From Alphaproteobacteria bacterium (GTDB lineage: Bacteria > Pseudomonadota > Alphaproteobacteria > Micropepsales > Micropepsaceae), in contig CANJBZ010000012.1 of the NCBI GenBank assembly GCA_947473475.1, positions 1 through 64,000 on the forward strand: a stretch of DNA of 64,000 bases, written 5' to 3'. The translations under genes and the position numbers were made by a program. The notes below the pieces were generated by a model, which did not search any database, was not told the origin of the DNA, and was given only the letters and a program-made list of their open reading frames with translations. This document shows positions 57,558-64,000 of the stretch, piece after piece (position 1 is the first letter of the stretch; each line of letters begins with the position of its first letter).

Positions 57558-58673
57558 CTAGACGGTGGCGAGAGCCACGGTGTGTTCGGCGGCGAAGGTG
57601 AGTGTGACGGCGTCGCCTTTGGCGGCGGCGCCTGACAGCGTGCGCACGATGATTTCGTTGGCGCCGGCTTGGACCAGATATTCGACCATTTCGCCCAGAT
57701 AGATTTCGCGGATGACGTGCCCGGCCAAGCGGTTTGTGTTCGGATCGCGCTCTTCAACGCTGTTCACCTTGCGGATGGCGATGTGCTCCGGCCGTATTAC
57801 CAGCGCAACCTTGCTCTGCGCCGCCGCTGCGTTCGGGAAAAGGCACAGCAATTCGCCCATATCTGTTGCTACGGGGGAGATAGTTTCCGCCGCGGCATTC
57901 CTTGTCAGCGTGCCCCGTAGGAGGTTCGTGCGGCCGATGAAATTGGCGACAAATTCGGACGCCGGACGGCTGTAGATTTCCTTGGGCATGCCGAGCTGCA
58001 CGATGCGGCCTTCGTTCATTACCGCAATGCGGTCGGAGATCGCCAGCGCTTCGGCTTGATCGTGCGTCACGTAAACCGCAGTGACGCCGGTTTCCTGTTG
58101 CAGCCGTTTCAGCTCGACGCGCATCTGCTCGCGCAATTGCGCATCCAGATTCGACAAGGGTTCGTCCAGCAGCAAAAGCCGCGGCTCCCGCGTGAGCGCG
58201 CGTGCCAAGGCGAGGCGCTGCTGTTGGCCGCCGGACAATTGCGGCGCAGGACGTTTGGCGTAGGCATTGAGCCCGACAAGTTCGAGCGTGCGCATGACTT
58301 TGGTCTCGATCTCGCGCTCGCTGTGTTTGCGGCCCCGCGATACGCGAAGAGGATAGGCGGCGTTCTCGAACACGGTCATATGCGGCCAGATGGCGTAGGA
58401 CTGAAACACCATGCCGATGTTGCGATCGTACAGCGCGACATTCACGCCGGATTGCGAATTGAACATTTCCTGCCCGCCGATCGCGATGCGACCGGTATCG
58501 GGCGTCTCGAGCCCGGCGACCGCGCGCAGCGTCGTCGTCTTGCCGCAGCCGGACGGCCCCAGCAGCGTGAACAACTCGCCTTCGCGCAGCGTAAAGCTCG
58601 CGCCCAGCACGCCTCCGCCGGGCCTGCCGTCAAAGGCAGTATATTGTTTCTTCAGATTCTCGACGTGCAGCAA
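57558..58673 (-). CDS. ABC transporter ATP-binding protein (Fe3+/polyamine/thiamine import type)
   Basis: The 371-aa protein has Walker A GPSGCGKTT near residues 39-47, the signature LSGGQQQRLALARAL, Walker B LLLLDEPLSNLD and the H-loop VYVTHDQAEA, followed by a C-terminal TOBE domain. It groups by eye with the FbpC/PotA/CysA type of importer ATPases. A solute-binding protein gene is upstream (69-bp gap holding the 54-bp repeat), but no permease gene is present here, so the transporter is incomplete in this window. Confidence 0.9.
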   Translation of the reverse strand: MLHVENLKKQYTAFDGRPGGGVLGASFTLREGELFTLLGPSGCGKTTTLRAVAGLETPDTGRIAIGGQEMFNSQSGVNVALYDRNIGMVFQSYAIWPHMTVFENAAYPLRVSRGRKHSEREIETKVMRTLELVGLNAYAKRPAPQLSGGQQQRLALARALTREPRLLLLDEPLSNLDAQLREQMRVELKRLQQETGVTAVYVTHDQAEALAISDRIAVMNEGRIVQLGMPKEIYSRPASEFVANFIGRTNLLRGTLTRNAAAETISPVATDMGELLCLFPNAAAAQSKVALVIRPEHIAIRKVNSVEERDPNTNRLAGHVIREIYLGEMVEYLVQAGANEIIVRTLSGAAAKGDAVTLTFAAEHTVALATV

Positions 58674-58678
58674 GCGAA

Positions 58679-58732
58679 GCCCCCTCCACCATGCTTCGCA
58701 TGGTCCCCCTCCCCCGCTTCGCAGGGGAGGAT
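58679..58732. repeat. 54-bp dispersed repeat, copy 2 (double hairpin)
   Basis: Identical to 25049-25102. Here it lies in the gap between the solute-binding protein and ABC ATPase genes of one operon, where its hairpins could lower expression of the ATPase relative to the binding protein. Confidence 0.85.
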
Positions 58733-58742
58733 TATCATGCCA

Positions 58743-59813
58743 TTAGCGGAAGTATTTGTTGAAGAGCGCGGCGGCTTGGTCGCGCGATTGGAACATCAAT
58801 TCGGGCGTGAAAACAGTTTCTTTCATGCCGTTCAAGCGCGGTACGATCTTGCGCAAGGACGGATCGATGTCCACCTGCGGGTTTGGCGAAAGGTATTGGG
58901 CGGCCTTGAAAACTTCCTGGCCCTCTTTCGACAGCACGAAATCGATGAACAAAAGCGCGGCGTTCGGATGCGGCGCATTCTTCGCCAGTTGAATGGTGCT
59001 CAACGCCGACGGCACCGGATCAAGCATCTGCGTATCCAGTGGGGCGCCTTTGGCTTTGCTGATCAGCGGATGATGCGCGTAAATTTCCAGCGCCATTTTG
59101 TATTCGCCTTCGCCGACGCGGTCGACCAGGGCGCGCGCACTGCCCGCGTAATTCACAATGCGCTGGGCTGACAGACGCTTCAGATAGGCCTCACCTTTTT
59201 CCGGCCCCATTTCGCGCATGACGCCCGCGATGAATAGGAGCGCGCCGACTTCTGAATCCGCGCGCCAGGCAATCGCGCCTTTCCACTTCGGATCGAGCAG
59301 CGCCTCGTACGTCTTGGGCACGTCCGCCGCGCTGACTTGGCGCGTGTTAAAGGCCATGCCGAAATAATCCAGCCGCGAGGCGATCCACATACCGTTGGGG
59401 TCGATGTAATTGGCGGGGAAGCCGGCCGCCGAAGGCGAATAGAACGGCTCGGTCGCGCCCGCGCGGATAAGAGCCTGCGCCCCTCCAGTGGATTCCAGAA
59501 TATCGCCGATCACGCGGTTGGCGCGCTTTTCCGTCAGCGCCTTCTGCACGATGCCGCGCGAATCGCCACGCCAATATTCGACGGCGATGAACGGGTATTT
59601 TTTCTTGAAGGCGTCTGCCAAGGGCCGCAGCGCCTGATTTTCGATCATGCCGGAATAGAAGGCGACTTTGCCCTCGGTCTTCGCGCCCGCAAGGATGCGT
59701 TGGGCACGATCCGTTCCTTTGTACAAGGCGAGGCTCGCAGCTGGTGCGGCCAAAGCTGGAGCGGCCAGCGCGAATGCTGCCGACCCCAACGCCGCTTCGC
59801 GCCGCGTGATCAC
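58743..59813 (-). CDS. ABC extracellular solute-binding protein (class of Fe3+/2-aminoethylphosphonate binders)
   Basis: The 356-aa protein has an RR-containing signal (MITRREAALGSAAFALAAPA). The mature part is a periplasmic binding protein of the type-1 (Fe3+/AfuA) family: EGKVAFYSGMIENQALRPLADAFKKKYPF, DILESTGGAQAL, LDYFGMAFNT and LDPKWKGAIAW. Such proteins bind iron, phosphonates, thiamine or small organic acids. Its ATG overlaps the enolase-superfamily stop by 4 bp, so ligand and metabolic enzymes are probably matched. That favours an organic acid ligand here. Confidence 0.87.
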   Translation of the reverse strand: MITRREAALGSAAFALAAPALAAPAASLALYKGTDRAQRILAGAKTEGKVAFYSGMIENQALRPLADAFKKKYPFIAVEYWRGDSRGIVQKALTEKRANRVIGDILESTGGAQALIRAGATEPFYSPSAAGFPANYIDPNGMWIASRLDYFGMAFNTRQVSAADVPKTYEALLDPKWKGAIAWRADSEVGALLFIAGVMREMGPEKGEAYLKRLSAQRIVNYAGSARALVDRVGEGEYKMALEIYAHHPLISKAKGAPLDTQMLDPVPSALSTIQLAKNAPHPNAALLFIDFVLSKEGQEVFKAAQYLSPNPQVDIDPSLRKIVPRLNGMKETVFTPELMFQSRDQAAALFNKYFR

Positions 59814-60907
59814 GATTCCACCGCCTTCAACTGCCGCTCCTTGGTTTTCAAATGGACGCCTGAACCCGCACCGTCAGGCAATGCGAGGCAGCCATTCTCG
59901 ATTTCGATCCCCTCGAAGGGGTCGTCTAGCAGCCGCGCGAATTCGCCCAGTTCGCAGGCATAGTCCACGCCGGGCAAGCACGCCGCCATATGCATGGCGT
60001 GCGCCGACAGCAGCCGCGAACCGACGGCCGCGCCCATGCGGTAGCGGATATGGCCTGCCTCGCATATGCGGGCCGCGGCCAGCGTGTTGCGCAAGCCGCC
60101 AAGCTTGGGGATTTTCAAACTCACCGCATCGACCACGCGGTTCGCGACCAGATGCATGACATCCGCAACCGAGGCCGCACTTTCATCGGCTTCCACGGTG
60201 ACGGGCACCGATTCGGTGACCAGCTTCAGCCCGGCAAGGTCCCCGGCGGCGACGGGCTGCTCCACGAGATCGATGTCGAATTCCGCCATTCGGGTGATGG
60301 CCGCAATCGCGTCCTTCACCGAATAGGATTGATTGGCGTCAATGGTCAGATGCACCGCGTCGCCAACCTGCGCGCGGATGGCGCGCACGCGGGCGACGTC
60401 TTCCTTCATCTCGCCATGCACTTTGATCTTCAGATAGCGATAACCGGAGTCGGTCAGCTTCTGCGCCTGCGCCGCCATTTCTTCCGGCGCTTTAATGGCG
60501 AGAATGCGCAGGATCGGGACGCTGTCGCGCAGCTTGCCGCCGAACAATTGATGCAGCGGCACGCCCAGCAGACGCGCGTTCAGATCGTGCAAAGCGCAGT
60601 CGATTGCCGCTTTGGCTTGGTTGTTCGCCGCCAGGTCGCGGTCCAGCACCTGGAGAATTTCTTCCACAGCAAACGAATCACGCCCTTTCACCAGTGGCAC
60701 GAAGCGCGTCAGTGCCGCCAACAGACTATCGCGCGTGGCGCCCATGTGCGGCGTCGCGGAGCCGTAGCCAAAACCCTGCACACCGCTTTCCGCGGTTAGC
60801 GTCACGATAACGCCGTCCGTCACCGGACTGGCGCCGAGCGCAAAGCGCCACTTTGGGTCTTCTTTGCGCAAGGTGCAGGGCGAAAGCTCGGCGCCGGCAA
60901 TCAGCAT
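59810..60907 (-). CDS. Enolase-superfamily enzyme (mandelate racemase/muconate cycloisomerase-like)
   Basis: The 365-aa protein has the MLE/MR architecture: a capping N-terminal domain (residues 1-120) and a barrel with YLKIKVHG (K-x-K), metal-ligand segments LTIDANQSY (Asp), DLVEQPVAA (Glu) and VEADES (Glu/Asp), and VSLKIPKLGG with the second catalytic Lys. The two-lysine arrangement is that of the muconate-lactonising/dipeptide epimerase subgroup, not mandelate racemase. It probably cyclo-isomerises or epimerises a carboxylate. It is coupled to the binding-protein gene downstream. Confidence 0.87.
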   Translation of the reverse strand: MLIAGAELSPCTLRKEDPKWRFALGASPVTDGVIVTLTAESGVQGFGYGSATPHMGATRDSLLAALTRFVPLVKGRDSFAVEEILQVLDRDLAANNQAKAAIDCALHDLNARLLGVPLHQLFGGKLRDSVPILRILAIKAPEEMAAQAQKLTDSGYRYLKIKVHGEMKEDVARVRAIRAQVGDAVHLTIDANQSYSVKDAIAAITRMAEFDIDLVEQPVAAGDLAGLKLVTESVPVTVEADESAASVADVMHLVANRVVDAVSLKIPKLGGLRNTLAAARICEAGHIRYRMGAAVGSRLLSAHAMHMAACLPGVDYACELGEFARLLDDPFEGIEIENGCLALPDGAGSGVHLKTKERQLKAVES

Positions 60908-60931
60908 CGGGCAGGCCTTTGGGTAAGGGGC

Positions 60932-61981
60932 TTAGTTCAGGCCGTAAAGCGCGCGCGCGTTGGCGTCGAGGATGCGGTCGACAATCGCAGGCGCCACCTT
61001 TCCCTCCGTCTTCAGCAGCCTCAGCGCCTCGATTTGCGAGGAGGTATCGGCATGGCCGTAATCGGTGCCGATCACCAGATTGTCCTGGGCGCCGTGCCTG
61101 AGGATATACTCCAGGTCGTCCGTACACTGACAGGCGACATACATCCGGTTTTCCTTCAGCGGGTCGGCCGGGAATTTGCGGCCTTTGCGCTGATAGCGAA
61201 GCGCCAGATCGTTATAGACGTAAGGAATCCAGGCCGCGCTGACCTCGATAAAGGCCCAGCGGACCTTGGGAAACTTGTTCGGCAGATCGTCCATCAGGAT
61301 GTTGTGGAAGGCGCCGATCACTGGAAGCTTGGAGCGCGAGAAGCCGCCTTCGGTGGCGTAGATGTCGCGCACCTGGAAGCTGTTGTTGCCGGAGTGGAAG
61401 CAGATGGGCAGATCGAATTCCTGCGCCATCTCATACAGCTTGAAGAAGTAAGAATTGGTCAGTCGCATTTCGGCTTCCAGGCCGCGGATGAAAATGCCGC
61501 AGGCGCCGTTTTCCTTGCCGAATTTCAGCTCTTTCCGCGTCTCCTCCATCGAACGCAAAGGCGGCATCACCACCCAGCGCAGGCGTCCCTTGCTCTGCTG
61601 CCAGATGTCCGCCAGCCAGCGATTGTAGCTGCGGCAGAGCGCCACTTCGACGGTCGGATCTTGCGTCCAGGCGCGCAGGAAGACGGTGGGATAAAGTACC
61701 TGCACGTCGATATTCAGCGCGTCCATATGGTCGAGCCGCGCCTGCACGTCGCGCATCTCGCGGGACACGTCCGACGTATTGGAGCCGACATTGTGTTCCT
61801 TCGGCTGCAAGCGGCCGTCAATGATCCAGTATTCTTTTTGAATGCCGCCTTCGTTGCTGCGGGCGTGCTCGCCCTCGATCTGGCGCACCACGCGGGGGCG
61901 CAGATGGCGGTATTCCGGGTCGATGTAGTCGAAAGTCGTCATCGTTTCGATGACGTGTGCGTCAGCGTCGATACTTCCCAT
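60932..61981 (-). CDS. ACMSD-like metal-dependent amidohydrolase/decarboxylase
   Basis: The 349-aa protein begins IDADAHVIET, the variant metal motif D-x-H of the amidohydrolase_2 group, and includes PICFHSGNN, GAFHNILMDDLP and the late GTDYGHAD with the catalytic Asp. Members include 2-amino-3-carboxymuconate-6-semialdehyde decarboxylase, gamma-resorcylate decarboxylase and 5-carboxyvanillate decarboxylase, so non-oxidative decarboxylation is plausible. It is the first gene of the minus-strand run 61981-57558 with the MLE-like enzyme and the ABC genes. Confidence 0.85.
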   Translation of the reverse strand: MGSIDADAHVIETMTTFDYIDPEYRHLRPRVVRQIEGEHARSNEGGIQKEYWIIDGRLQPKEHNVGSNTSDVSREMRDVQARLDHMDALNIDVQVLYPTVFLRAWTQDPTVEVALCRSYNRWLADIWQQSKGRLRWVVMPPLRSMEETRKELKFGKENGACGIFIRGLEAEMRLTNSYFFKLYEMAQEFDLPICFHSGNNSFQVRDIYATEGGFSRSKLPVIGAFHNILMDDLPNKFPKVRWAFIEVSAAWIPYVYNDLALRYQRKGRKFPADPLKENRMYVACQCTDDLEYILRHGAQDNLVIGTDYGHADTSSQIEALRLLKTEGKVAPAIVDRILDANARALYGLN

Positions 61982-62062
61982 GGTTTCCTCGAAAGCTAAT
62001 TTTTATGTCGAGGAACATAGCCGTGAAGGTGGCGGCGCGAAAGCGCAGCCCACGCCGCACGC

Positions 62063-62473
62063 TTAAGGTTTTAACAGGCTCTGCAGGAAAGAGCGGAGCT
62101 TGGGGCTCATCCCCACGGCAAAGCCCGCCACCAGGGCGGCCAGCAGCCCACCGTTGGCATTGGAATCCATCATGCCCCGGACTTTGCGCGCAATCTCGCC
62201 GCCGAGATCGGCTGCGTCCTCGGCTGCTTCCAGGTTTGCCGGCCGGCGCCGCCGGCGCGGCCGCATGCCGGCACGGGTAGCGGCGGCCAGGATCAGAACG
62301 GCGACCAGCACCAGAACGCCGGTCAGCAGCGCGGCGGCGGGCGGCGCCACCCACATCAGCAGCAGCAAATAAAGGGCGAAGGCGAAATACACGATGGCCG
62401 TGATCGCCGCGATGAGGGCGATCAAAACCACCGCCAGCGAAACAGCCAGACGTGCGAGAAAGCGGCTAATCAC
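62063..62473 (-). CDS. Phage-holin/YqjE-like membrane protein
   Basis: The 136-aa protein has a long hydrophobic hairpin (LARLAVSLAVVLIALIAAITAIVYFAF and ALLTGVLVLVAVLILAA), then an arginine-rich loop (RPRRRRRP), an acidic helix and a shorter hydrophobic C-terminal segment with GVMSP-like GMSPKLR. This layout is that of YqjE/holin superfamily III-type inner-membrane proteins paired with YqjD/ElaB. It is 5 bp downstream of such a gene. Confidence 0.7.
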   Translation of the reverse strand: MISRFLARLAVSLAVVLIALIAAITAIVYFAFALYLLLLMWVAPPAAALLTGVLVLVAVLILAAATRAGMRPRRRRRPANLEAAEDAADLGGEIARKVRGMMDSNANGGLLAALVAGFAVGMSPKLRSFLQSLLKP

Positions 62474-62478
62474 CGCCG

Positions 62479-62784
62479 TTACCGGCGGCCGCCGAGCATC
62501 AGACCGACCAGCATGCCCGCCACAAAGACGGCCATACCGGTTGCCAGCGGACGCTCTTCCATCTCCTCAAGCACGTTCTGGGCAGTGCTTCTGGCTTCGG
62601 TCCAGCCACGTTCGGCGGTGCTGCGAATGCGGTCGGCGGCTTCCGCGCCGCGATTGCGTGCGACGTCCTTCAGGGTTTCGCCGACTTTGGCGAAGTCTTC
62701 GCGCAGCTTTTTCAGCTCGGCGCGCAGCGTTTCAACATCACCAGCGCTGGCGGTGTCTTCGGTGCTCATGGTGGCGTCACTCAT
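62479..62784 (-). CDS. DUF883 (ElaB/YqjD-like) membrane-anchored protein
   Basis: The 101-aa protein has an N-terminal Ser/Thr/Asp-rich part, a long amphipathic helix (ETLRAELKKLREDFAKVGETL), a second helix, and a C-terminal transmembrane segment PLATGMAVFVAGMLVGLMLGGRR, the DUF883 pattern. E. coli relatives bind ribosomes at the inner membrane in stationary phase. The neighbouring holin-like gene mirrors the yqjD-yqjE order. An FNR-like box lies about 200 bp upstream, with a terminator in between. Confidence 0.85.
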   Translation of the reverse strand: MSDATMSTEDTASAGDVETLRAELKKLREDFAKVGETLKDVARNRGAEAADRIRSTAERGWTEARSTAQNVLEEMEERPLATGMAVFVAGMLVGLMLGGRR

Positions 62785-62884
62785 GCTGATCCCCTTTGAT
62801 CCGACCCACGGGCGATGATCCGTGGCAATATTTCAACAAGCCGGGTGAACCCTCAAGTGGGTCCAAATCACCGTTACTATACAG

Positions 62885-62915
62885 AAAAAAAGCCCCGGCG
62901 GGGGCCAGGGCTTTT
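62885..62915 (-). terminator. Rho-independent terminator of the M19 dipeptidase gene
   Basis: AAAAGCCC (62888-62895) pairs with GGGCTTTT (62908-62915), and an A-run (62885-62891) reads as T7 on the minus strand directly after the stem, as expected for a terminator of transcription coming from 63116 and beyond. Confidence 0.85.
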
Positions 62916-62986
62916 AAGGGAGGGCAGACGGGAAGGAAGGAAGGAACTGCCCGGCCCCTTATCTAGACCCATCCGTCCCCGCCGCA

Positions 62987-63000
62987 TTGATCTGGATCAG
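62987..63000. promoter_or_regulatory. FNR/FixK-like operator (TTGAT-N4-ATCAG)
   Basis: TTGATCTGGATCAG matches the consensus TTGAT-N4-ATCAA with one mismatch. It is 203 bp upstream of the DUF883 gene on the minus strand, but the terminator at 62885-62915 lies between. It could be a real oxygen-responsive site whose promoter is downstream of the box, or a chance match. Confidence 0.4.
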
Positions 63001-63115
63001 ACGACATGCGTCCGATTAGGACCCGGCGGCAGCGCTTCGCCTTGGTTACGCTCAGCGGCGGAGAAGGTTCAGCGGGAACTCGACGGAAGGCATGCCCGGC
63101 TGCGGCAATTTGCCG

Positions 63116-64000
63116 TTATTTGCGGGCCAGCTGGGAGGCTTTGGCTTCCGTCTCGCGTAAGACCCGCAGCGCATTACCGCCCCAGATATTGGCAAGGTCG
63201 GCTTCGCTGTATCCGGCGGCCAGCAGGCGCTTGGTGATTTCCGGAATGCCGGCCACGTCCTCCATGCCCACAACGCCGCCGCCGCCGTCTAGGTCGAGCC
63301 CAATGCCGACATGGTCCGGCCCGGCCAATTTCAGCACGTGCAGAAGATGCGCCATCACGTCATCCATGGTGGCGCGGGGAAGCGGGTATTGCGCCTCGAT
63401 GGCGTGGCGCTCGGTCATGTAGGCCTTCAGTTTGTCGCTCCCGAGGGCGCGGAAGGGGCCATATTTCATCCCAAGCGCCCGCATCGCGGCATCGCGCGCC
63501 GGGATGTCGGGCATCTGGATCAGATAGTCGCTGTAAGAATTGACCTGGATGACGCCGCCCTTGGCCGCGAGTTGTTTGATGCGGGCATCGTCGATGTTGC
63601 GCGGGTGTTTGAAGATCGCACTGGACCCGGAATGGGAAAGGATAATCGGCGCGGCGGACAGCGCCAGCATCTGATCGAACACCTCGTCGGAGGCGTGGCT
63701 GGCGTCCAGCACCATGCCCAGACGATTGGCTTCGGCGATGAATTCTTTGCCCAGCGGCGATAGGCCATGCCATTCCGGCCCCTTCAGGTCGATGGACGAA
63801 TCGGCCAGATCGTTGTTGGTGAAATGGACCGGCCCGATCATCCGCACGCCCAGCGCATAGAACGTCCGCATCAGCGAAAGGTCTTTGCCCAGGGGGTACG
63901 AATTTTCGATGCTCATGAAGACGAAGCGCTTGCCGCGCGCGGCGATGCGGGCGGCATCGTCGGCCTTCAGCGCCAGCTCGAATTTGTCCGGGTGCCGCGC
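63116..64000 (-). CDS. Membrane dipeptidase (M19 family), partial at window edge
   Basis: The gene runs off the right edge; the frame is open through 64000, and the part beyond the internal ATG at 63916 reads as M19 sequence too (ARHPDKFELAL then GKRFVF). Visible family features: MSIENSYPLGKDLS, the GVRMIGPVHFTNND segment, DASHASDEVFD, ILSHSGSSAI with the zinc His, and C-terminal HVGIGLDLDGGGG. M19 enzymes cleave dipeptides, often with D-amino acids, and are zinc dependent. The 5' part, including any signal peptide, is outside the window. Confidence 0.88.
   Translation of the reverse strand, partial: ARHPDKFELALKADDAARIAARGKRFVFMSIENSYPLGKDLSLMRTFYALGVRMIGPVHFTNNDLADSSIDLKGPEWHGLSPLGKEFIAEANRLGMVLDASHASDEVFDQMLALSAAPIILSHSGSSAIFKHPRNIDDARIKQLAAKGGVIQVNSYSDYLIQMPDIPARDAAMRALGMKYGPFRALGSDKLKAYMTERHAIEAQYPLPRATMDDVMAHLLHVLKLAGPDHVGIGLDLDGGGGVVGMEDVAGIPEITKRLLAAGYSEADLANIWGGNALRVLRETEAKASQLARK

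Larger units (their letters stand above)
62785..63115. other. Intergenic region with terminator and FNR-like box
   Basis: This 331-bp gap holds a strong terminator for the dipeptidase gene (62885-62915) and an FNR/FixK-like box (62987-63000). No further gene is visible. Confidence 0.6.

Overview
The window looks like a chromosomal segment of a GC-rich alphaproteobacterium. Evidence: a class I (archaeal-type) lysyl-tRNA synthetase, TonB-dependent uptake, a HisKA/pseudo-receiver/Hpt kinase, many ATGA-overlapping operons and a TTGAT-N4-ATCA FNR/FixK-like box. Genus is not resolved from sequence alone. There is no rRNA, CRISPR array, intact transposase or replication origin.

Layout. 1-4713 is an accessory-looking stretch: a ~126-bp inverted-repeat pair enclosing a truncated TonB domain, a small hypothetical gene, a Sel1-repeat protein whose last repeat is cut off, a G12 homopolymer before a small secreted protein, and a DEDDh exonuclease with a duplicated 5' leader. 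It ends at a tRNA-Gly(GCC) gene (4714-4788). 4898-9605 is a minus-strand operon with two MFS transporters, a UbiD-type decarboxylase and a two-gene DUF4258/DUF2283-like pair. A MarR regulator (9900-10418) is divergent from it. 10466-17665 is a plus-strand operon: flavin reductase, HpaB-type hydroxylase, second UbiD-type decarboxylase, and the three subunits of a molybdenum hydroxylase. A TonB-dependent receptor and a PepSY membrane protein follow (17808-21415).

21431-47688 is mostly household and mixed genes: an MFS carrier, a periplasmic M3 peptidase, an operon with LysRS/TPR/DUF952/GFA/SIMPL, a histidine kinase with degenerate output domains, a DinG-like helicase, an M20 peptidase, two MaoC dehydratases, a PQQ section with two quinoproteins and two paralogous secreted proteins of unknown function, an amidohydrolase, a SUOX-type molybdoenzyme, an SUMF1-domain protein and a DUF72 protein. 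47738-55817 is another catabolic block: alpha/beta hydrolase, two overlapping AAHS-type aromatic-acid transporters, CMD-like protein, ornithine cyclodeaminase-like dehydrogenase, bicupin ring-cleavage-type dioxygenase, DapA-family aldolase and class II aldolase. 57558-61981 (minus) pairs an ABC binding protein and ATPase, without a permease, with an enolase-superfamily enzyme and an ACMSD-like amidohydrolase. The right end carries DUF883/holin-like envelope proteins and a truncated M19 dipeptidase.

The main theme is oxidation and decarboxylation of aromatic or heteroaromatic carboxylates, spread over three separate transporter-plus-enzyme blocks. The most interesting candidate system is 4898-17665, where flavin-dependent hydroxylation, two prFMN-type decarboxylases and a Mo hydroxylase sit around one MarR regulator. 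Substrates are inferred, not shown.
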